From positions 5,809,501-5,873,500 of the forward strand of contig NZ_JACHNB010000001.1 of NCBI RefSeq assembly GCF_014205225.1: DNA of 64,000 bases, written 5' to 3'. The position numbers and the translations under genes were made by a program. Position 1 is the stretch's first letter. The number at the start of each line of letters is the position of its first letter. The stretch is from Actinoplanes octamycinicus (GTDB lineage: Bacteria > Actinomycetota > Actinomycetes > Mycobacteriales > Micromonosporaceae). The notes under the pieces are model-generated. The model was not told where the DNA came from. It did no database searches and saw only the letters and a list, made by a program, of their open reading frames with translations. Shown here in pieces: positions 51,750 to 61,357 of this stretch.

Positions 51750-52435
51750 CGGGGCCGCCCGTCTCCGGCGGTACTCCGGTCTCCGGCGGTACGCCCGTCG
51801 ATCAGCTCGACGGTCCGGGTCGCGCACGACTTCGCCAGCGCCAGGTCGTGGGTGACCAGCAGGATCGTCTGGCCTTCCCGGTGCAGCTCCTGCAGCAGCC
51901 GCTGGACGTCCTCGCCGGAGGCGGTGTCCAGCGCGCCGGTCGGCTCGTCGGCCAGCAGCAGCGCCGGCCGGTTGATCAGGGCCCGGGCCACCGCGACCCG
52001 CTGCCGCTCCCCGCCGGACAGCCGTCCCGGGTAGGCGCCGGCGTGCCGCTCCACGCCGAGCGTGCCGAGCAGCTCCCGGGCCCGGCGCTGGGCCGCGCCG
52101 CGCGACATCCCGGACAGCTGGGCGGGCAGCGTCACGTTGTCCGCGACGGTCAGGTCGTCGAGCAGGTTGAAGAACTGGAAGACCAGGCCGACCTTGGCGC
52201 GCCGGTAGCGGGCCGATCCGGCCTCGCCCAGCTCGTCGACCCGGACACCGTCCACGGTGACCGTGCCGCGGCTGGGCCGGTCCAGGCCGGCGATCAGGTT
52301 CAGCAGGGTCGACTTGCCGCTGCCGGACGGGCCGAGGATGGCGACCGCCTCGCCGGCCGTGACGGTCAGGTCCACGTCCCGCAGGGCGGGCGGGCCGTCG
52401 CCGTAGCTTCGGGTGACTTCACGCAGCTCAATCAT
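51746..52435 (-). CDS. ABC transporter ATPase
   Basis: 229 residues. Walker A GPSGSGKST, Q-loop VFQFFNLLDD, signature LSGGERQRVAVA, Walker B LLLADEPTGALD, H-loop LVTHD. LolD/MacB-like subfamily. The C-terminal tail has a short duplicated TAGD element. ATG start at 52435. Divergent from a sensor kinase/response regulator pair, a common arrangement for drug-responsive exporters. Confidence 0.92.
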   Translation of the reverse strand: MIELREVTRSYGDGPPALRDVDLTVTAGEAVAILGPSGSGKSTLLNLIAGLDRPSRGTVTVDGVRVDELGEAGSARYRRAKVGLVFQFFNLLDDLTVADNVTLPAQLSGMSRGAAQRRARELLGTLGVERHAGAYPGRLSGGERQRVAVARALINRPALLLADEPTGALDTASGEDVQRLLQELHREGQTILLVTHDLALAKSCATRTVELIDGRTAGDRSTAGDGRPR

Positions 52436-52586
52436 GCTGCCCGAGGCTAGGGGCGCGGGCCGGGCGGCCGCGTCGCTCGCAGGAGCCATCTTCGGCACAC
52501 CGTCGGGATGAGACGGTCCGGGGTCATCCCTGAGGTGTAGTCCACGGGTGGACGCCCGGCGGCGGATCGACGGCGATAATGGGCGG

Positions 52587-53798
52587 GTGATCGGCCGGTT
52601 GTTGCGTCGGGACGGCACGCTGCCACGGCTCACGTGGCGCGGGCAGGTGCTCGACGTGCTCATCGCGTTGTCGCTGATGCTGGCCGCGGTCTCGGCCGGC
52701 GACCACCCGAAGGTGGTCCTGGACCAGCGGCCGCATCCGGGCGTGCCCGACCCCGGGCTGTTCGTGCCGATCCAGGAGAACGACAGCGCCGAGGTGTTCT
52801 TCGGGCTGCTGCTCGTGGTGGCGCCGCTGGTGTTCCGCCGGCGCCGCCCGCTGACCGTGCTGTGGATCGTGCTGGCCACCATGCCGTGGCTGGTCGACAA
52901 CGACTCGGCGCTGCGAGTGTCGTTCTACGCCTGCGTGATCGCCGGCTACACCGCGGCGGTCTACAGCCCCTACCGGATCCTGGCGCTGGCCAGCCTGCCG
53001 GTCGCGATGCTGTTCTACAGCGGCGCCGAGGACGGCGCGCCGACCGTCCCGCCCGGCTTCGTCCCGGTGCTGATCCTGGGCGCGATCGCGATCGCCGCCG
53101 ACGGCCTGCGCCGGTGGCGGCACCGCGCCGCGGAGCTGGAGCGCGACCAGGCGGAGGCGCTGCGCCGGGCCGCCGAGCACGAGCGCGCCCGGATCGCCCG
53201 CGAGCTGCACGACGTGGTCACCCACAACGTGAGCGTGATGGTGATCCAGGCCGGCGCGGCCCGCAAGGTCCTCGACGCGTCGCCGGAGCAGGCTCGGGAG
53301 GCGCTGCTCGCGATCGAGAGCGGCGGGCGGGCCGCGATGACCGAGCTGCGGCACGTGATGGGCCTGCTCACCATGGACGACGCCGGGCCGGGCGCGGACC
53401 TGGCGCCGCAGCCCGGCCTGGACCGGTTGGACGCGCTGATCGAGCGGGTCGCCGGCAGCGGCGTGCCGGTCACCCTGACCCGGTCCGGGCAGCCGCGGCC
53501 GATGCCGGCCGGGGTGGAGCTGACGGCGTACCGGGTGGTGCAGGAGGCGCTGACCAACACGGTCAAGCACGCCGCCGGGGCCAGTGCCACGGTGCTCGTC
53601 GACTACCGGCCCGACCAGCTGCGGGTGCGGATCACCGACACCGGCGGGACGTCCCGGTCCGCGGCCGGCGCCGGTGGCGGGCACGGCCTGATCGGCCTGC
53701 GCGAGCGGCTCGCCGTCTACGGCGGCACGCTGCGCACCGGCCCGCGCCTGACCGGCGGCTACCGGGTCGACGCCGCGATCCCGCTGGAGGGCCGGTGA
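52587..53798 (+). CDS. Sensor histidine kinase of the ABC exporter system
   Basis: 403 residues from GTG at 52587 (416 from GTG 52548). GATAAT (52575-52580) lies six bases before 52587, which favours that start. Five membrane helices in residues 15-155, then a HisKA_3 helix with phospho-acceptor His in RIARELHDVVTHNV, and HATPase_c (NTVKHAAG, GGGHGLIGLRERL). Sits opposite the ABC genes and overlaps the regulator start (GTGA). Confidence 0.85.
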   Translation: MIGRLLRRDGTLPRLTWRGQVLDVLIALSLMLAAVSAGDHPKVVLDQRPHPGVPDPGLFVPIQENDSAEVFFGLLLVVAPLVFRRRRPLTVLWIVLATMPWLVDNDSALRVSFYACVIAGYTAAVYSPYRILALASLPVAMLFYSGAEDGAPTVPPGFVPVLILGAIAIAADGLRRWRHRAAELERDQAEALRRAAEHERARIARELHDVVTHNVSVMVIQAGAARKVLDASPEQAREALLAIESGGRAAMTELRHVMGLLTMDDAGPGADLAPQPGLDRLDALIERVAGSGVPVTLTRSGQPRPMPAGVELTAYRVVQEALTNTVKHAAGASATVLVDYRPDQLRVRITDTGGTSRSAAGAGGGHGLIGLRERLAVYGGTLRTGPRLTGGYRVDAAIPLEGR

Positions 53799-54451
53799 CG
53801 CTGCGGGTGGTGGTCGCCGACGACCAGGCGCTGGTCCGGGCCGGGTTCCGGATGATCCTGACCGCGGACGGCATCGACGTGGTCGCCGAGGCCACCGACG
53901 GCGCCGAGGCGATCGAGGCGGTCCGCCGCACCCGGCCGGACGTGGTGCTGATGGACATCCGGATGCCCGAGCTGGACGGCCTGGAGGCCACCCGCCGCAT
54001 CCTCACCGGCGCCGACGGCGAACCCCGCGTGATCATGCTGACCACCTTCGACCTGGACCATTACGTGTACGCGGCGCTGACCGCGGGCGCGAGCGGCTTC
54101 CTGCTCAAGGACGTCACCCCGGAACACCTGGTCGCCGCGGTCCGGATGGTCCGCTCCGGCGACGCGCTGCTGGCGCCGGCGATCACCCGCCGCCTGGTCG
54201 AGCGGTTCGCCCAGCGCGAGACCGGCCCGCCCGCCGGGCACCGGGAGCTGGGCACCCTGACCGCCCGCGAGCTGGAGGTGCTGCGGCTGCTCGCCCAGGG
54301 CCTGAGCAACGCCGAGCTGGCCGCGCACCTGCACCTGTCCGAGGCGACGGTGAAGACACACGTCGCCCGGATCCTGGCCAAGCTCGGCCTGCGGGACCGG
54401 GTGCAGGCCGTCGTCCTGGCCTACCGCACCGGCCTGGTCACCCCCGCCTGA
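53795..54451 (+). CDS. NarL/LuxR-family response regulator
   Basis: 218 residues. Receiver with DD pair VVVADDQALVRAG, phospho-acceptor Asp in VLMDIRMPELDG and Lys in FLLKDVTP; LuxR helix-turn-helix (LTARELEVLRLLAQGLSN, EATVKTHVARILAKLGL). GTG start overlaps the kinase stop. Probably controls the divergent ABC exporter. Confidence 0.9.
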   Translation: MTLRVVVADDQALVRAGFRMILTADGIDVVAEATDGAEAIEAVRRTRPDVVLMDIRMPELDGLEATRRILTGADGEPRVIMLTTFDLDHYVYAALTAGASGFLLKDVTPEHLVAAVRMVRSGDALLAPAITRRLVERFAQRETGPPAGHRELGTLTARELEVLRLLAQGLSNAELAAHLHLSEATVKTHVARILAKLGLRDRVQAVVLAYRTGLVTPA

Positions 54452-54460
54452 CCGACTTCC

Positions 54461-54620
54461 GGTCCGCTTCGGCTTGCGGTGCTTTCGTTTGCGGTCCGCT
54501 TCGGCTTGCGGTGCTTTCGTTTCCGGTCCGCTTCGGCTTGCGGTGCTTTCGCTTGCGGTCCGCTTCGGCTTGCGGTGCTTTCGCTTCCGGGCCGCTTCGG
54601 CTTGCGGTCAGGGCCGTTTT
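54461..54620. repeat. Five 32-bp tandem repeats between two genes
   Basis: Units begin at 54461, 54493, 54525, 54557 and 54589. Each starts GG(T/G)CCGCTTCGGCTTGC; the first four continue GGTGCTTTCG. The 54452-54644 gap contains only this array, with the response regulator stop on the left and the reductase-like gene stop on the right. Lengths are not multiples of 3, so the array is not coding. Confidence 0.9.
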
Positions 54621-54644
54621 CGGTACGGCCTCCGCACCCCGCCG

Positions 54645-55235
54645 TCAGCTGGTGGCCGGCTCCGGGCGGATCGCGTAGTGATGCATGGTGACGCCCTGCT
54701 CGAAGCGCCGCTGCTCGATCAGGTCGAGGTCTATCGGCCGGTCGTAGTCGTCGAACAGCGGCCGGCCGAAGCCCAGGATCGTCGGGTGGGTGAAGAGCAG
54801 CAGCTCGTCGAGCAGCCCGGCGCGCAGCAGCTGGGTGGCGAGCGTCGCACCGCCCACGCCGATCGTCCCGTCGGTCTCCGCGCGCAGGGCGGCGAGCTGC
54901 TCGATCGCGTCGTCGCCGCCGATGATCCGGGTGTGGTGGCCGGCGCTGTCGCGGGTCCGGGAGACCAGCACCTTGGGGGCGGCGGTCCAGATCTCGCCGT
55001 ACTCCCGGAGCACCTCGGGCAGCGTGGTGTCGTCGCGCGCGGCCGGCCAGAACTTCTCCATCGTCTCGTAGACGACCCGGCCCTGCACCATCAGCGTGAG
55101 CTCCCGTGCCCGCGCGTTGAACTCGCGGTGCAGCTCCTCGCTGATCCGCAGCCACTCGCCGGCGCCGTCGTCGCCCGGGACCTGCTCGATGCGCAGGTCG
55201 ACGGAGACGTTCATCCAGTACTGGAAGCGGCCCAT
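54645..55235 (-). CDS. Dihydrofolate-reductase-like (RibD C-terminal) protein
   Basis: 196 residues. RibD C-terminal pattern: LMVQGRVVYETMEKFW, KVLVSRTRD, GTIGVGGATLATQLLRAGLLDEL and THPTILGFGRPLF. Reductase fold, probably NADPH-dependent, substrate unknown. Shares its promoter region with the HxlR gene, which likely regulates it. The array lies downstream of its stop. Confidence 0.83.
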   Translation of the reverse strand: MGRFQYWMNVSVDLRIEQVPGDDGAGEWLRISEELHREFNARARELTLMVQGRVVYETMEKFWPAARDDTTLPEVLREYGEIWTAAPKVLVSRTRDSAGHHTRIIGGDDAIEQLAALRAETDGTIGVGGATLATQLLRAGLLDELLLFTHPTILGFGRPLFDDYDRPIDLDLIEQRRFEQGVTMHHYAIRPEPATS

Positions 55236-55251
55236 CGGTTCACCCTTCGAC

Positions 55252-55280
55252 TAGTGGTTGCATTTTGCAACCACTATATT
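55252..55280. promoter_or_regulatory. HxlR operator: 11-bp inverted repeat plus -10
   Basis: TAGTGGTTGCA (55252-55262), TTT, TGCAACCACTA (55266-55276): a perfect 11-bp palindrome in the 74-bp divergent intergenic region. TATATT (55275-55280) would be the -10 of hxlR, so the operator overlaps the promoter. Confidence 0.75.
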
Positions 55281-55309
55281 GGGGCCGAGATGCCTGTCAA
55301 GGAGGAGTC

Positions 55310-55801
55310 GTGGAGCCACGGTCCGGGTGCCCGATCAACGCCGCCGTCGAGCTGCTCGGCGACCGCTGGTCCCTGCTCGTGCTGCGCGACGTGATCTTCG
55401 GCGACCGCCGGTACTTCCGGGCCCTGCTCACCGGGTCGATCGAGGGCATCGCGTCGAACATCCTGGCCGACCGTCTCAAGCGCCTGGTCGACGCCGGCCT
55501 GCTCACCCGCGGCGCCGCGGCCCGCGGCCAGCGCGCCCGTTTCAGCCTCACCGAGGCCGGCATCCAGACCCTGCCGGTCATCCACGCCCTGGGCAACTGG
55601 GGCCTCGACTGGACCGCCGGCACCCCCGGGCTGCGCGTCCGCCAGGAGTTCATGCGCGCCGCCGGTCCCGCCTTCCTCGAGGACCTGATGGACGAGCTAC
55701 GCGTCCGCCACCTCGGCGCCACCCCGAAGCCGGCCGCGGGCCCGACCGCTTTCGACCGGCTGAACGCCGCCCACGCCGCCGGGTCAGGAGAGGCGGGATG
55801 A
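55310..55801 (+). CDS. HxlR-family winged-helix regulator
   Basis: 163 residues. Conserved CPINAAVELLGDRWSLLVLRD (Cys of CPIN at residue 6), ILADRLKRLVDAGLL and wing GQRARFSLTEAG. HxlR proteins respond to oxidants or electrophiles through the N-terminal Cys. GTG start after AAGGAGGAG; an in-frame ATG at 55265 lies in the operator and is rejected. Divergent from the reductase-like gene, the probable target. Confidence 0.85.
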   Translation: MEPRSGCPINAAVELLGDRWSLLVLRDVIFGDRRYFRALLTGSIEGIASNILADRLKRLVDAGLLTRGAAARGQRARFSLTEAGIQTLPVIHALGNWGLDWTAGTPGLRVRQEFMRAAGPAFLEDLMDELRVRHLGATPKPAAGPTAFDRLNAAHAAGSGEAG

Positions 55802-56209
55802 GCCGGCGCGCGCCTTCTCCAGGAGGGTGAAGAGGATGGTCTGCTCCTCGGGGGTGAGGCGGCCGACGGTCTCGGTGAGGACCGTGTCGACGATGCCGGA
55901 GCCGGCCTCGTAGGCGGCGGTGCCCTCGTCGGTCAGCGCGTGCCGGACGGCTCGGCCGGGGCCCTCGACGCGGCGGAGCAGGCCGCGCTCGATCATGCGG
56001 CGGGCCAGCTCGCCCATCGACTGGTCGGTCTGGAAGGTCAGCTCGGCCAGGGCGTGCAGCGACGCGTCCGGGTTGCGGTGCACGTGCCGGAGCACGTCCC
56101 ACTGCACCAGGGAGAGGCCAGCCTGCGCGGACAGCCGCCGGTTGCTCTCGCGGTGATGGACCCACTGCAGCCGCTTGACGGCCAGACCTACGTCCTGCTG
56201 GGAAGGCAC
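55784..56209 (-). CDS. MarR-family regulator
   Basis: 141 residues. AGLSLVQWDVLRHVHRNPDASLHALAEL, then QSMGELARRMIERGLLRRVEGPGRAVRHALTDEG is the winged helix and wing. GTG start at 56209. It overlaps the HxlR gene by 18 bp (convergent) and is divergent from the alpha/beta hydrolase at 56284 with a palindrome between. Confidence 0.83.
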   Translation of the reverse strand: MPSQQDVGLAVKRLQWVHHRESNRRLSAQAGLSLVQWDVLRHVHRNPDASLHALAELTFQTDQSMGELARRMIERGLLRRVEGPGRAVRHALTDEGTAAYEAGSGIVDTVLTETVGRLTPEEQTILFTLLEKARAGSSRLS

Positions 56210-56245
56210 GCCGCCCAGCCTAGGCCACGATCACGGCACATTGCA

Positions 56246-56283
56246 AGGTTCCTTATACAAGGAACCTGATATACGGTGGGTCC
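56246..56283. promoter_or_regulatory. MarR operator plus hydrolase promoter
   Basis: AGGTTCCTT (56246-56254), ATAC, AAGGAACCT (56259-56267) is a perfect 9-bp inverted repeat between the divergent marR and hydrolase genes. TACGGT (56272-56277) lies six bases before the hydrolase ATG, so the hydrolase transcript should be leaderless and repressible. Confidence 0.75.
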
Positions 56284-57018
56284 ATGACGATCACCATTCG
56301 CCCCGAAGACGTTCCGGTCCGCGGCGCCGGCGCTCACACGTTCCTGCTCCTGCACGGCGGCGCCGGGCCCGGCTCGATGGCCGGGTTCGCCGATCTGCTC
56401 GCCGAGCGCACCGGATCCCGGGTGCTGCTGCCCACCCATCCGGGCTTCGGCGGCACCCCGCGGCCGGACGCCCCGGCCACCACCCGCGACCTCGCCGCGG
56501 CGTACGCCGAACTGCTCGACCGCCTCGGCCTGTCCGGGGTGACCGTGGTCGGCAACTCGTTCGGCGGCTGGCTGGCCGCCGAGCTCGCCCTGCTCGGCGG
56601 CCCCCGGGTCGGCCGCGCGGTGATCGTCGACGGGATCGGCGCCGAGGTGCCCGGCCACCCGATGACCAGCGTGGCCGGGCTGGACCCGGCCGGCCTGCGC
56701 AGGCTGTCCTTCCACGACGAGCGCAAGGCGCCGCGCCCGCCGGCCGGTGGCGGCCCCGGCCCGGACATCGCCGCCCTGGTCGGTTACGCCGGGCCGGCGA
56801 TGTCCGACCCGACCCTGCTGGAGCGGCTCGCCGCGGTCACCGTGCCGGTGCACGTCATCTGGGGCGAGAGTGACGGCATCGTCGGGGTGGAGTACGGCAA
56901 GGCGTATGCCGGGGCGATGCCGCACGCCACCTTCACGGTGCTGCCGGAGACCGGGCACCTGCCCCAGCTGGAGACGCCGGGGGAGCTGCTCGACGCCATC
57001 CGGTCGCCGGTGCGCTGA
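56284..57018 (+). CDS. Alpha/beta hydrolase
   Basis: 244 residues. LLLHGGAGPGS oxyanion loop, nucleophile Ser in VVGNSFGGW (about residue 98), Asp in GESDGIV and His in ETGHLPQLETP. Typical of C-C hydrolases or haloperoxidase-like proteins. MarR-regulated by position, which suggests response to a small phenolic-type ligand (inference). Confidence 0.84.
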   Translation: MTITIRPEDVPVRGAGAHTFLLLHGGAGPGSMAGFADLLAERTGSRVLLPTHPGFGGTPRPDAPATTRDLAAAYAELLDRLGLSGVTVVGNSFGGWLAAELALLGGPRVGRAVIVDGIGAEVPGHPMTSVAGLDPAGLRRLSFHDERKAPRPPAGGGPGPDIAALVGYAGPAMSDPTLLERLAAVTVPVHVIWGESDGIVGVEYGKAYAGAMPHATFTVLPETGHLPQLETPGELLDAIRSPVR

Positions 57019-57039
57019 GGTCGTACCGTCGAGCGGGTC

Positions 57040-57831
57040 TTATCCGGCGAGCCAGTCGAGCAGCAGGGCGTGGAAGCGGTCCGGCTGCTCCAGGGACGGC
57101 AGGTGGGCGACGTCCGGCCAGTCGACGCGGCGGACGTCGGGCAGGCCCGCGCAGAGCCGGTCGGCGGCGTCCAGCGTGGTGGCCAGGTCGTGCGCGCCGA
57201 CCAGGACCAGCGTGCGGGCGCGCACCTCGGCCAGCCGGTCCAGGGCCGGCGGGTCCAGCTCGACCTCGTCCGGCTCGGCCGGCCAGTTCTCCTGGATGTC
57301 GAAGGCGCGGCGCTGCATGCGGCGCACGGCGTCCTGCACCTCGCGGTCGACCGTGGCCGGGTCACGGCCCGGGCCGACCACCCAGGCGGCGATGTTGGCC
57401 TCGACCGCGGCGTCCAGGTCGCCGGCGGCCAGCGCGGTCCGCTCCGCCTCGAAGAACGCCTTCAGATCGTCGGTCAGCTCGGCGAGCAGGCTGCCGCCGG
57501 GCGGGGCGAGCAGCAGCGACGCGACCAGGTCCGGGGCGGTCAGCGCGACCTCGACCGCGACGCCCGCGCCCATCGAGGCGGCGACCAGGTGGCAGCGGTC
57601 GATGCCGAGCCCGGCGAGCGTGCCGATCACCTCGGCGGGATGCGACAGCGGGCCGTCCGGCGGGGTCGCCGACTCGCCGAAGCCGCGCAGGTCCAGCCGC
57701 ACCAGGGGGTGGTCGCCGGCCAGGCGGTGCCACTGCGGGTCCCACATCCGGCGGTCGGCGACCCCGGCGTGGATGAAGACGATCGGCAGACCGGCGCCCG
57801 CGGTGGCGTGGTCGAAGGCGAGAGATGTCAC
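57040..57831 (-). CDS. Alpha/beta hydrolase with atypical nucleophile elbow
   Basis: 263 residues. FIHAGVADRRMWD opening and His in DVAHLPSLEQP are family features, but the nucleophile elbow reads VAASMGAG (Ala in place of the first Gly). The Ser is still present, so it may be active or a 3-oxoadipate-enol-lactonase-like variant. GTG at 57831 follows AGGAG; a longer frame to 57894 is less likely. Divergent from the GGDEF-EAL gene. Confidence 0.78.
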   Translation of the reverse strand: MTSLAFDHATAGAGLPIVFIHAGVADRRMWDPQWHRLAGDHPLVRLDLRGFGESATPPDGPLSHPAEVIGTLAGLGIDRCHLVAASMGAGVAVEVALTAPDLVASLLLAPPGGSLLAELTDDLKAFFEAERTALAAGDLDAAVEANIAAWVVGPGRDPATVDREVQDAVRRMQRRAFDIQENWPAEPDEVELDPPALDRLAEVRARTLVLVGAHDLATTLDAADRLCAGLPDVRRVDWPDVAHLPSLEQPDRFHALLLDWLAG

Positions 57832-57916
57832 AGGACTCCTGGCGTCAGGCGGGTGAGCGGCCCCCAGGCAAGCACGCGGGCCGCCGCCGCGCAACGGGAA
57901 TACTCAGATCCGCGCC

Positions 57917-60145
57917 GTGCCCGCCGATGGCGACGACGTGCGGCGGGAGACGGTGTGGCTCGGGTGGATCGTGGCTGGAGTGCTGGCCACGGCCGGCTAC
58001 TACGCCGTGCCCACCGACAGCCTGGCCGCCAACCTGTTCTACAACGGGATCGGGCTGAGCTCGGTGCTGGCCATCCTGGCCGGCATCCGGCTGCACCGGC
58101 CGCGGAACGCGGCGGTCTGGTACTGGTTCGCCGCCGGCCAGTTCACCTGGGCGGTCGGTGACCTGGTGTGGGAGTACTACCAGTACGTCCTGCTCCAGGA
58201 GCCCTACCCGTCCGCCGCCGACATCTTCTACCTGGCCTCCTACCCGATGCTGGCGATCGGCCTGTGGCTGCTGATCCGCGGCTGGGGTGGCGGCGCGGCC
58301 CGGCTGGCCGACGCGGCGATCGCCGGCGTCGGCGTCGGCCTGGCCCTGTGGATCTTCGTGTTGCACCCGATCGCCAGCGACTCGACCGCCTCCGCGGTGG
58401 AACGGGCGATCAGCACCGCCTATCCGGCCGCTGACGTGCTGATCCTGGCGCTGCTGGCCCGCCTGCTGGTCACCCGGGACGCCACGATGAGCATCCGGCT
58501 GCTCGGGGCGGCCGGGGTGCTCCTGCTCGCCGCCGACGTGGCGTACTCGGTGGTCTCGCTCTATGCCGACGGCGACGACCACCTGATCTCCGGCGGCTGG
58601 CTGCTCTCCTACGTGCTGTGGGCCGCCGCGGCGCTGCACCCGTCGATCACCGCCGAGGCGGCCGAGGAGGACGGTTCGGTCCGGGTCGGCCGGGTGCAGT
58701 TCGCGGTGCTCACCGTCTGCGCGCTGATCGCGCCGGCGCTGCTGTTCATCCCCGGGGTCGGCGCCGACACCGTCGACCGGGTCGCGATCGGCGCCGGATC
58801 GGTGGTGCTGTTCCTGCTCTCGGTGACCCGGGTGCTCGGCCTGACCCGGACCGTGCAGGGGCAGACCGTCGAACTGCAGCGGATCGCCCTGCACGACGAC
58901 CTCACCGGACTGCCCAACCGCCGGTACTTCGAGCAGGCGCTCGGCGAGATCACGCCGGGCGGCGGCTCGCTGCACGTCGTCTTCCTCGGCCTGAGCGGCC
59001 TCAAGAACGTCAACGACGAGCTCGGCCGACCGGTCGGCGACCAGGTCGTCGCGATCTCCGCGGCCCGGATCTCCGGCGCCGCGCCGGAAGCCACCCGGGT
59101 GGCCCGGATCGGCGGCGACGAGTTCGCCCTCGCCCTGCCGGACGCGGAGACCGCCGACCGGGTCGTCCGGCGGCTGGTGTCGGTGCTGCGCGAGCCGGTC
59201 CACGCCGGCGGCCACGAGCTGCTGGCCGGCGCCGCCATCGGGGTCGCCGAGGCCGGCGGTGTGGTGGAGGCGCTGCGCCGGGCCGAGGCCGCGATGCACG
59301 CCGCCAAACAGACCGGAGAGCCGTGCCGGACCTGGACGGCGGAGCTGGACGAGCGGGCCGGCGAGCACGCCCGGCTCGGCGCCGAACTGCGCGCCGCGCT
59401 CGACGCCGGCCAGTTCCAGGTCGTCTACCAGCCGATCGTCCGGATGCCGGAAGGCCGGGTCACCGCGGTCGAGGCGCTGGTCCGCTGGCAGCACCCGCAG
59501 CGCGGGATGGTCAGCCCGGCCGCGTTCATCCCGGTCGCCGAGCAGAACGGCCTGATCGTCGAGCTGGGCGCCTGGATCCTGCAGACCGCCTGCCGGCAGA
59601 TGGCACGCTGGCGTGCCGAGCTGGGCCCGACCGGCCCGGACCGGATCAGCGTCAACGTATCGGCCCGGCAGCTGGCCCGCGCCGGCTTCCCGGCCACCGT
59701 CGCCGCGACGCTGGCCGCCACCGGGCTGCCCGCCCAGTGCCTGACCATCGAGGTCACCGAGACCGCGGTGTTCGGCGGCGGGCAGGCGCTCACCGCGCTG
59801 CACGAGTTGCGGGCGCTCGGCGTCCGGATCGCGCTGGACGACTTCGGCACCGGCCACTCGTCGCTGGGCCTGCTGCAGACCGTCCCGGTCGACGTGCTGA
59901 AGGTGGACAAGTCGTTCGTCGACAACATCACCGAGGCCGGCCGGCACACCGTGATCGCCCGGGCGCTGATCCAGGTCAGCGAGGGTCTCGGGCTGACCGC
60001 GGTGGCCGAAGGGGTGGAGACCGCGGAGCAGGCGGCGGCCCTGTACGACCTGGGCTACCGGCTGCTGCAGGGCTACTACTTCGGCAAGCCGTCGGCGGAC
60101 CCGGATTTCCAGCCTCGCCCGGCGGCCGCCGTACCGGTGGCCTAA
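57917..60145 (+). CDS. Membrane GGDEF-EAL protein with degenerate cyclase site
   Basis: 742 residues. Eight to ten membrane helices in residues 15-310, then a GGDEF domain (RIGGDEFAL near residue 400) and an EAL domain (EALVRW near 520, [36 protein letters not shown]). In the GGDEF domain the usual L-D-L-D metal-binding segment reads [12 protein letters not shown], so the first metal Asp is absent and cyclase activity is doubtful. The EAL motifs are intact, so it is probably a phosphodiesterase. GTG start at 57917. Confidence 0.85.
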   Translation: MPADGDDVRRETVWLGWIVAGVLATAGYYAVPTDSLAANLFYNGIGLSSVLAILAGIRLHRPRNAAVWYWFAAGQFTWAVGDLVWEYYQYVLLQEPYPSAADIFYLASYPMLAIGLWLLIRGWGGGAARLADAAIAGVGVGLALWIFVLHPIASDSTASAVERAISTAYPAADVLILALLARLLVTRDATMSIRLLGAAGVLLLAADVAYSVVSLYADGDDHLISGGWLLSYVLWAAAALHPSITAEAAEEDGSVRVGRVQFAVLTVCALIAPALLFIPGVGADTVDRVAIGAGSVVLFLLSVTRVLGLTRTVQGQTVELQRIALHDDLTGLPNRRYFEQALGEITPGGGSLHVVFLGLSGLKNVNDELGRPVGDQVVAISAARISGAAPEATRVARIGGDEFALALPDAETADRVVRRLVSVLREPVHAGGHELLAGAAIGVAEAGGVVEALRRAEAAMHAAKQTGEPCRTWTAELDERAGEHARLGAELRAALDAGQFQVVYQPIVRMPEGRVTAVEALVRWQHPQRGMVSPAAFIPVAEQNGLIVELGAWILQTACRQMARWRAELGPTGPDRISVNVSARQLARAGFPATVAATLAATGLPAQCLTIEVTETAVFGGGQALTALHELRALGVRIALDDFGTGHSSLGLLQTVPVDVLKVDKSFVDNITEAGRHTVIARALIQVSEGLGLTAVAEGVETAEQAAALYDLGYRLLQGYYFGKPSADPDFQPRPAAAVPVA

Positions 60146-60155
60146 TGTCTGGGGG

Positions 60156-61202
60156 ATGCGCACCGTCAACGCGATCGCCGCTCCGTCGGCGACCGAACCG
60201 CTCGTCCGTACCACCATCGACCGGCGTGACCTGGGGCCGCGCGATGTGCTCATCGAGATCCGCTACGCCGGGATCTGCCACTCCGACATCCACACCGTCC
60301 GCGGGGAGTGGGGCCAGGTGCCTTACCCGCTGACCGTCGGCCACGAGATCGTCGGCCGGGTCGCCGAGGTCGGGGCCGAGGTCGATCGTTTCGAAGTGGG
60401 CGCCCGGGTCGGCGTCGGCTGCATGGTCAACTCCTGCCGCAAGTGCGGCAACTGCCAGGCCGGGCAGGAGCAGTACTGCGAGAACGGCAACATCGGCACC
60501 TACGCGAGCACCGACCTGGACGGCACGGTCACCCAGGGTGGCTACTCCACGCACATCGTGGTCGACCAGGACTTCGTGCTGCGGGTGCCGGAGAGTCTTC
60601 CGTACGAGAAGGTGGCGCCCCTGCTCTGCGCCGGGATCACCACCTACTCGCCGCTGGCGCACTGGAAGGCCGGCCCCGGCAAGAAGGTCGCCGTCGTCGG
60701 GATGGGCGGCCTCGGCCACATGGCCGTCAAGATCGCCGCCGCGATGGGCGCCGAGGTCACCGTGCTTTCCCAGACGCTCGGCAAGAAGGACGACGGGCTC
60801 CGCTTCGGCGCCGAGCACTACTACGCCACCAAGGACCCGGCGACCTTCGAAGCCCTGAAGAACACCTTCGACCTGATCATCAACACGGTCAGCGCGCCGA
60901 TCGACATGGCCGCCTACCTGCGCCTGCTCCGCCTCGACGGCACGCTGGTCAGCGTCGGCGCGCCCCCGGAGCCGCTGCCGGTCCCGGTCTTCGCGCTGTT
61001 CGGCAACCGCCGCTCGTTCGCCGGCTCGAGCATCGGCGGCATCGCCGAGACCCAGGAGATGCTGGACTTCTGCGCCGAGCGGGGGATCAGCCCGGAGGTC
61101 GAGCTGATCACCGCCGACGCGGTCAACGAGGCCTACGAGCGCGTGCTGTCCTCGGACGTCCGCTACCGCTTCGTGATCGACATCGACTCCCTGCGCTCCT
61201 GA
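60156..61202 (+). CDS. Zinc-dependent alcohol dehydrogenase (CAD/AdhC-like)
   Basis: 348 residues, MDR superfamily. Catalytic zinc ligands: Cys in AGICHSD, His in GHEIVG. Structural zinc: four Cys in [15 protein letters not shown]. Rossmann fold [14 protein letters not shown] binds NADP(H). Closest in pattern to cinnamyl alcohol dehydrogenase/YahK. A hairpin terminator follows at 61210. No nearby gene hints at substrate. Confidence 0.88.
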   Translation: MRTVNAIAAPSATEPLVRTTIDRRDLGPRDVLIEIRYAGICHSDIHTVRGEWGQVPYPLTVGHEIVGRVAEVGAEVDRFEVGARVGVGCMVNSCRKCGNCQAGQEQYCENGNIGTYASTDLDGTVTQGGYSTHIVVDQDFVLRVPESLPYEKVAPLLCAGITTYSPLAHWKAGPGKKVAVVGMGGLGHMAVKIAAAMGAEVTVLSQTLGKKDDGLRFGAEHYYATKDPATFEALKNTFDLIINTVSAPIDMAAYLRLLRLDGTLVSVGAPPEPLPVPVFALFGNRRSFAGSSIGGIAETQEMLDFCAERGISPEVELITADAVNEAYERVLSSDVRYRFVIDIDSLRS

Positions 61203-61209
61203 ACGATCC

Positions 61210-61245
61210 GCCCGTGAGGATGCCTGCCCAGGCATCTTCACGGGC
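61210..61245 (+). terminator. Hairpin terminator after the alcohol dehydrogenase
   Basis: GCCCGTGAGGATGCCT (61210-61225), GCCC loop, AGGCATCTTCACGGGC (61230-61245): 16-bp stem with one GU pair, 8 bp after the stop. Confidence 0.75.
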
Positions 61246-61357
61246 AAGGTCCGCCGCCCTCTTCCGGTGGTCCCGCCCCATTGCCGCCGCCTCCCGGTAC
61301 GCCGTGAGCGCGCGCCCCGGCCACCGCCCCGCGAATCCGCGCTCCGCGTCCGTCGGG

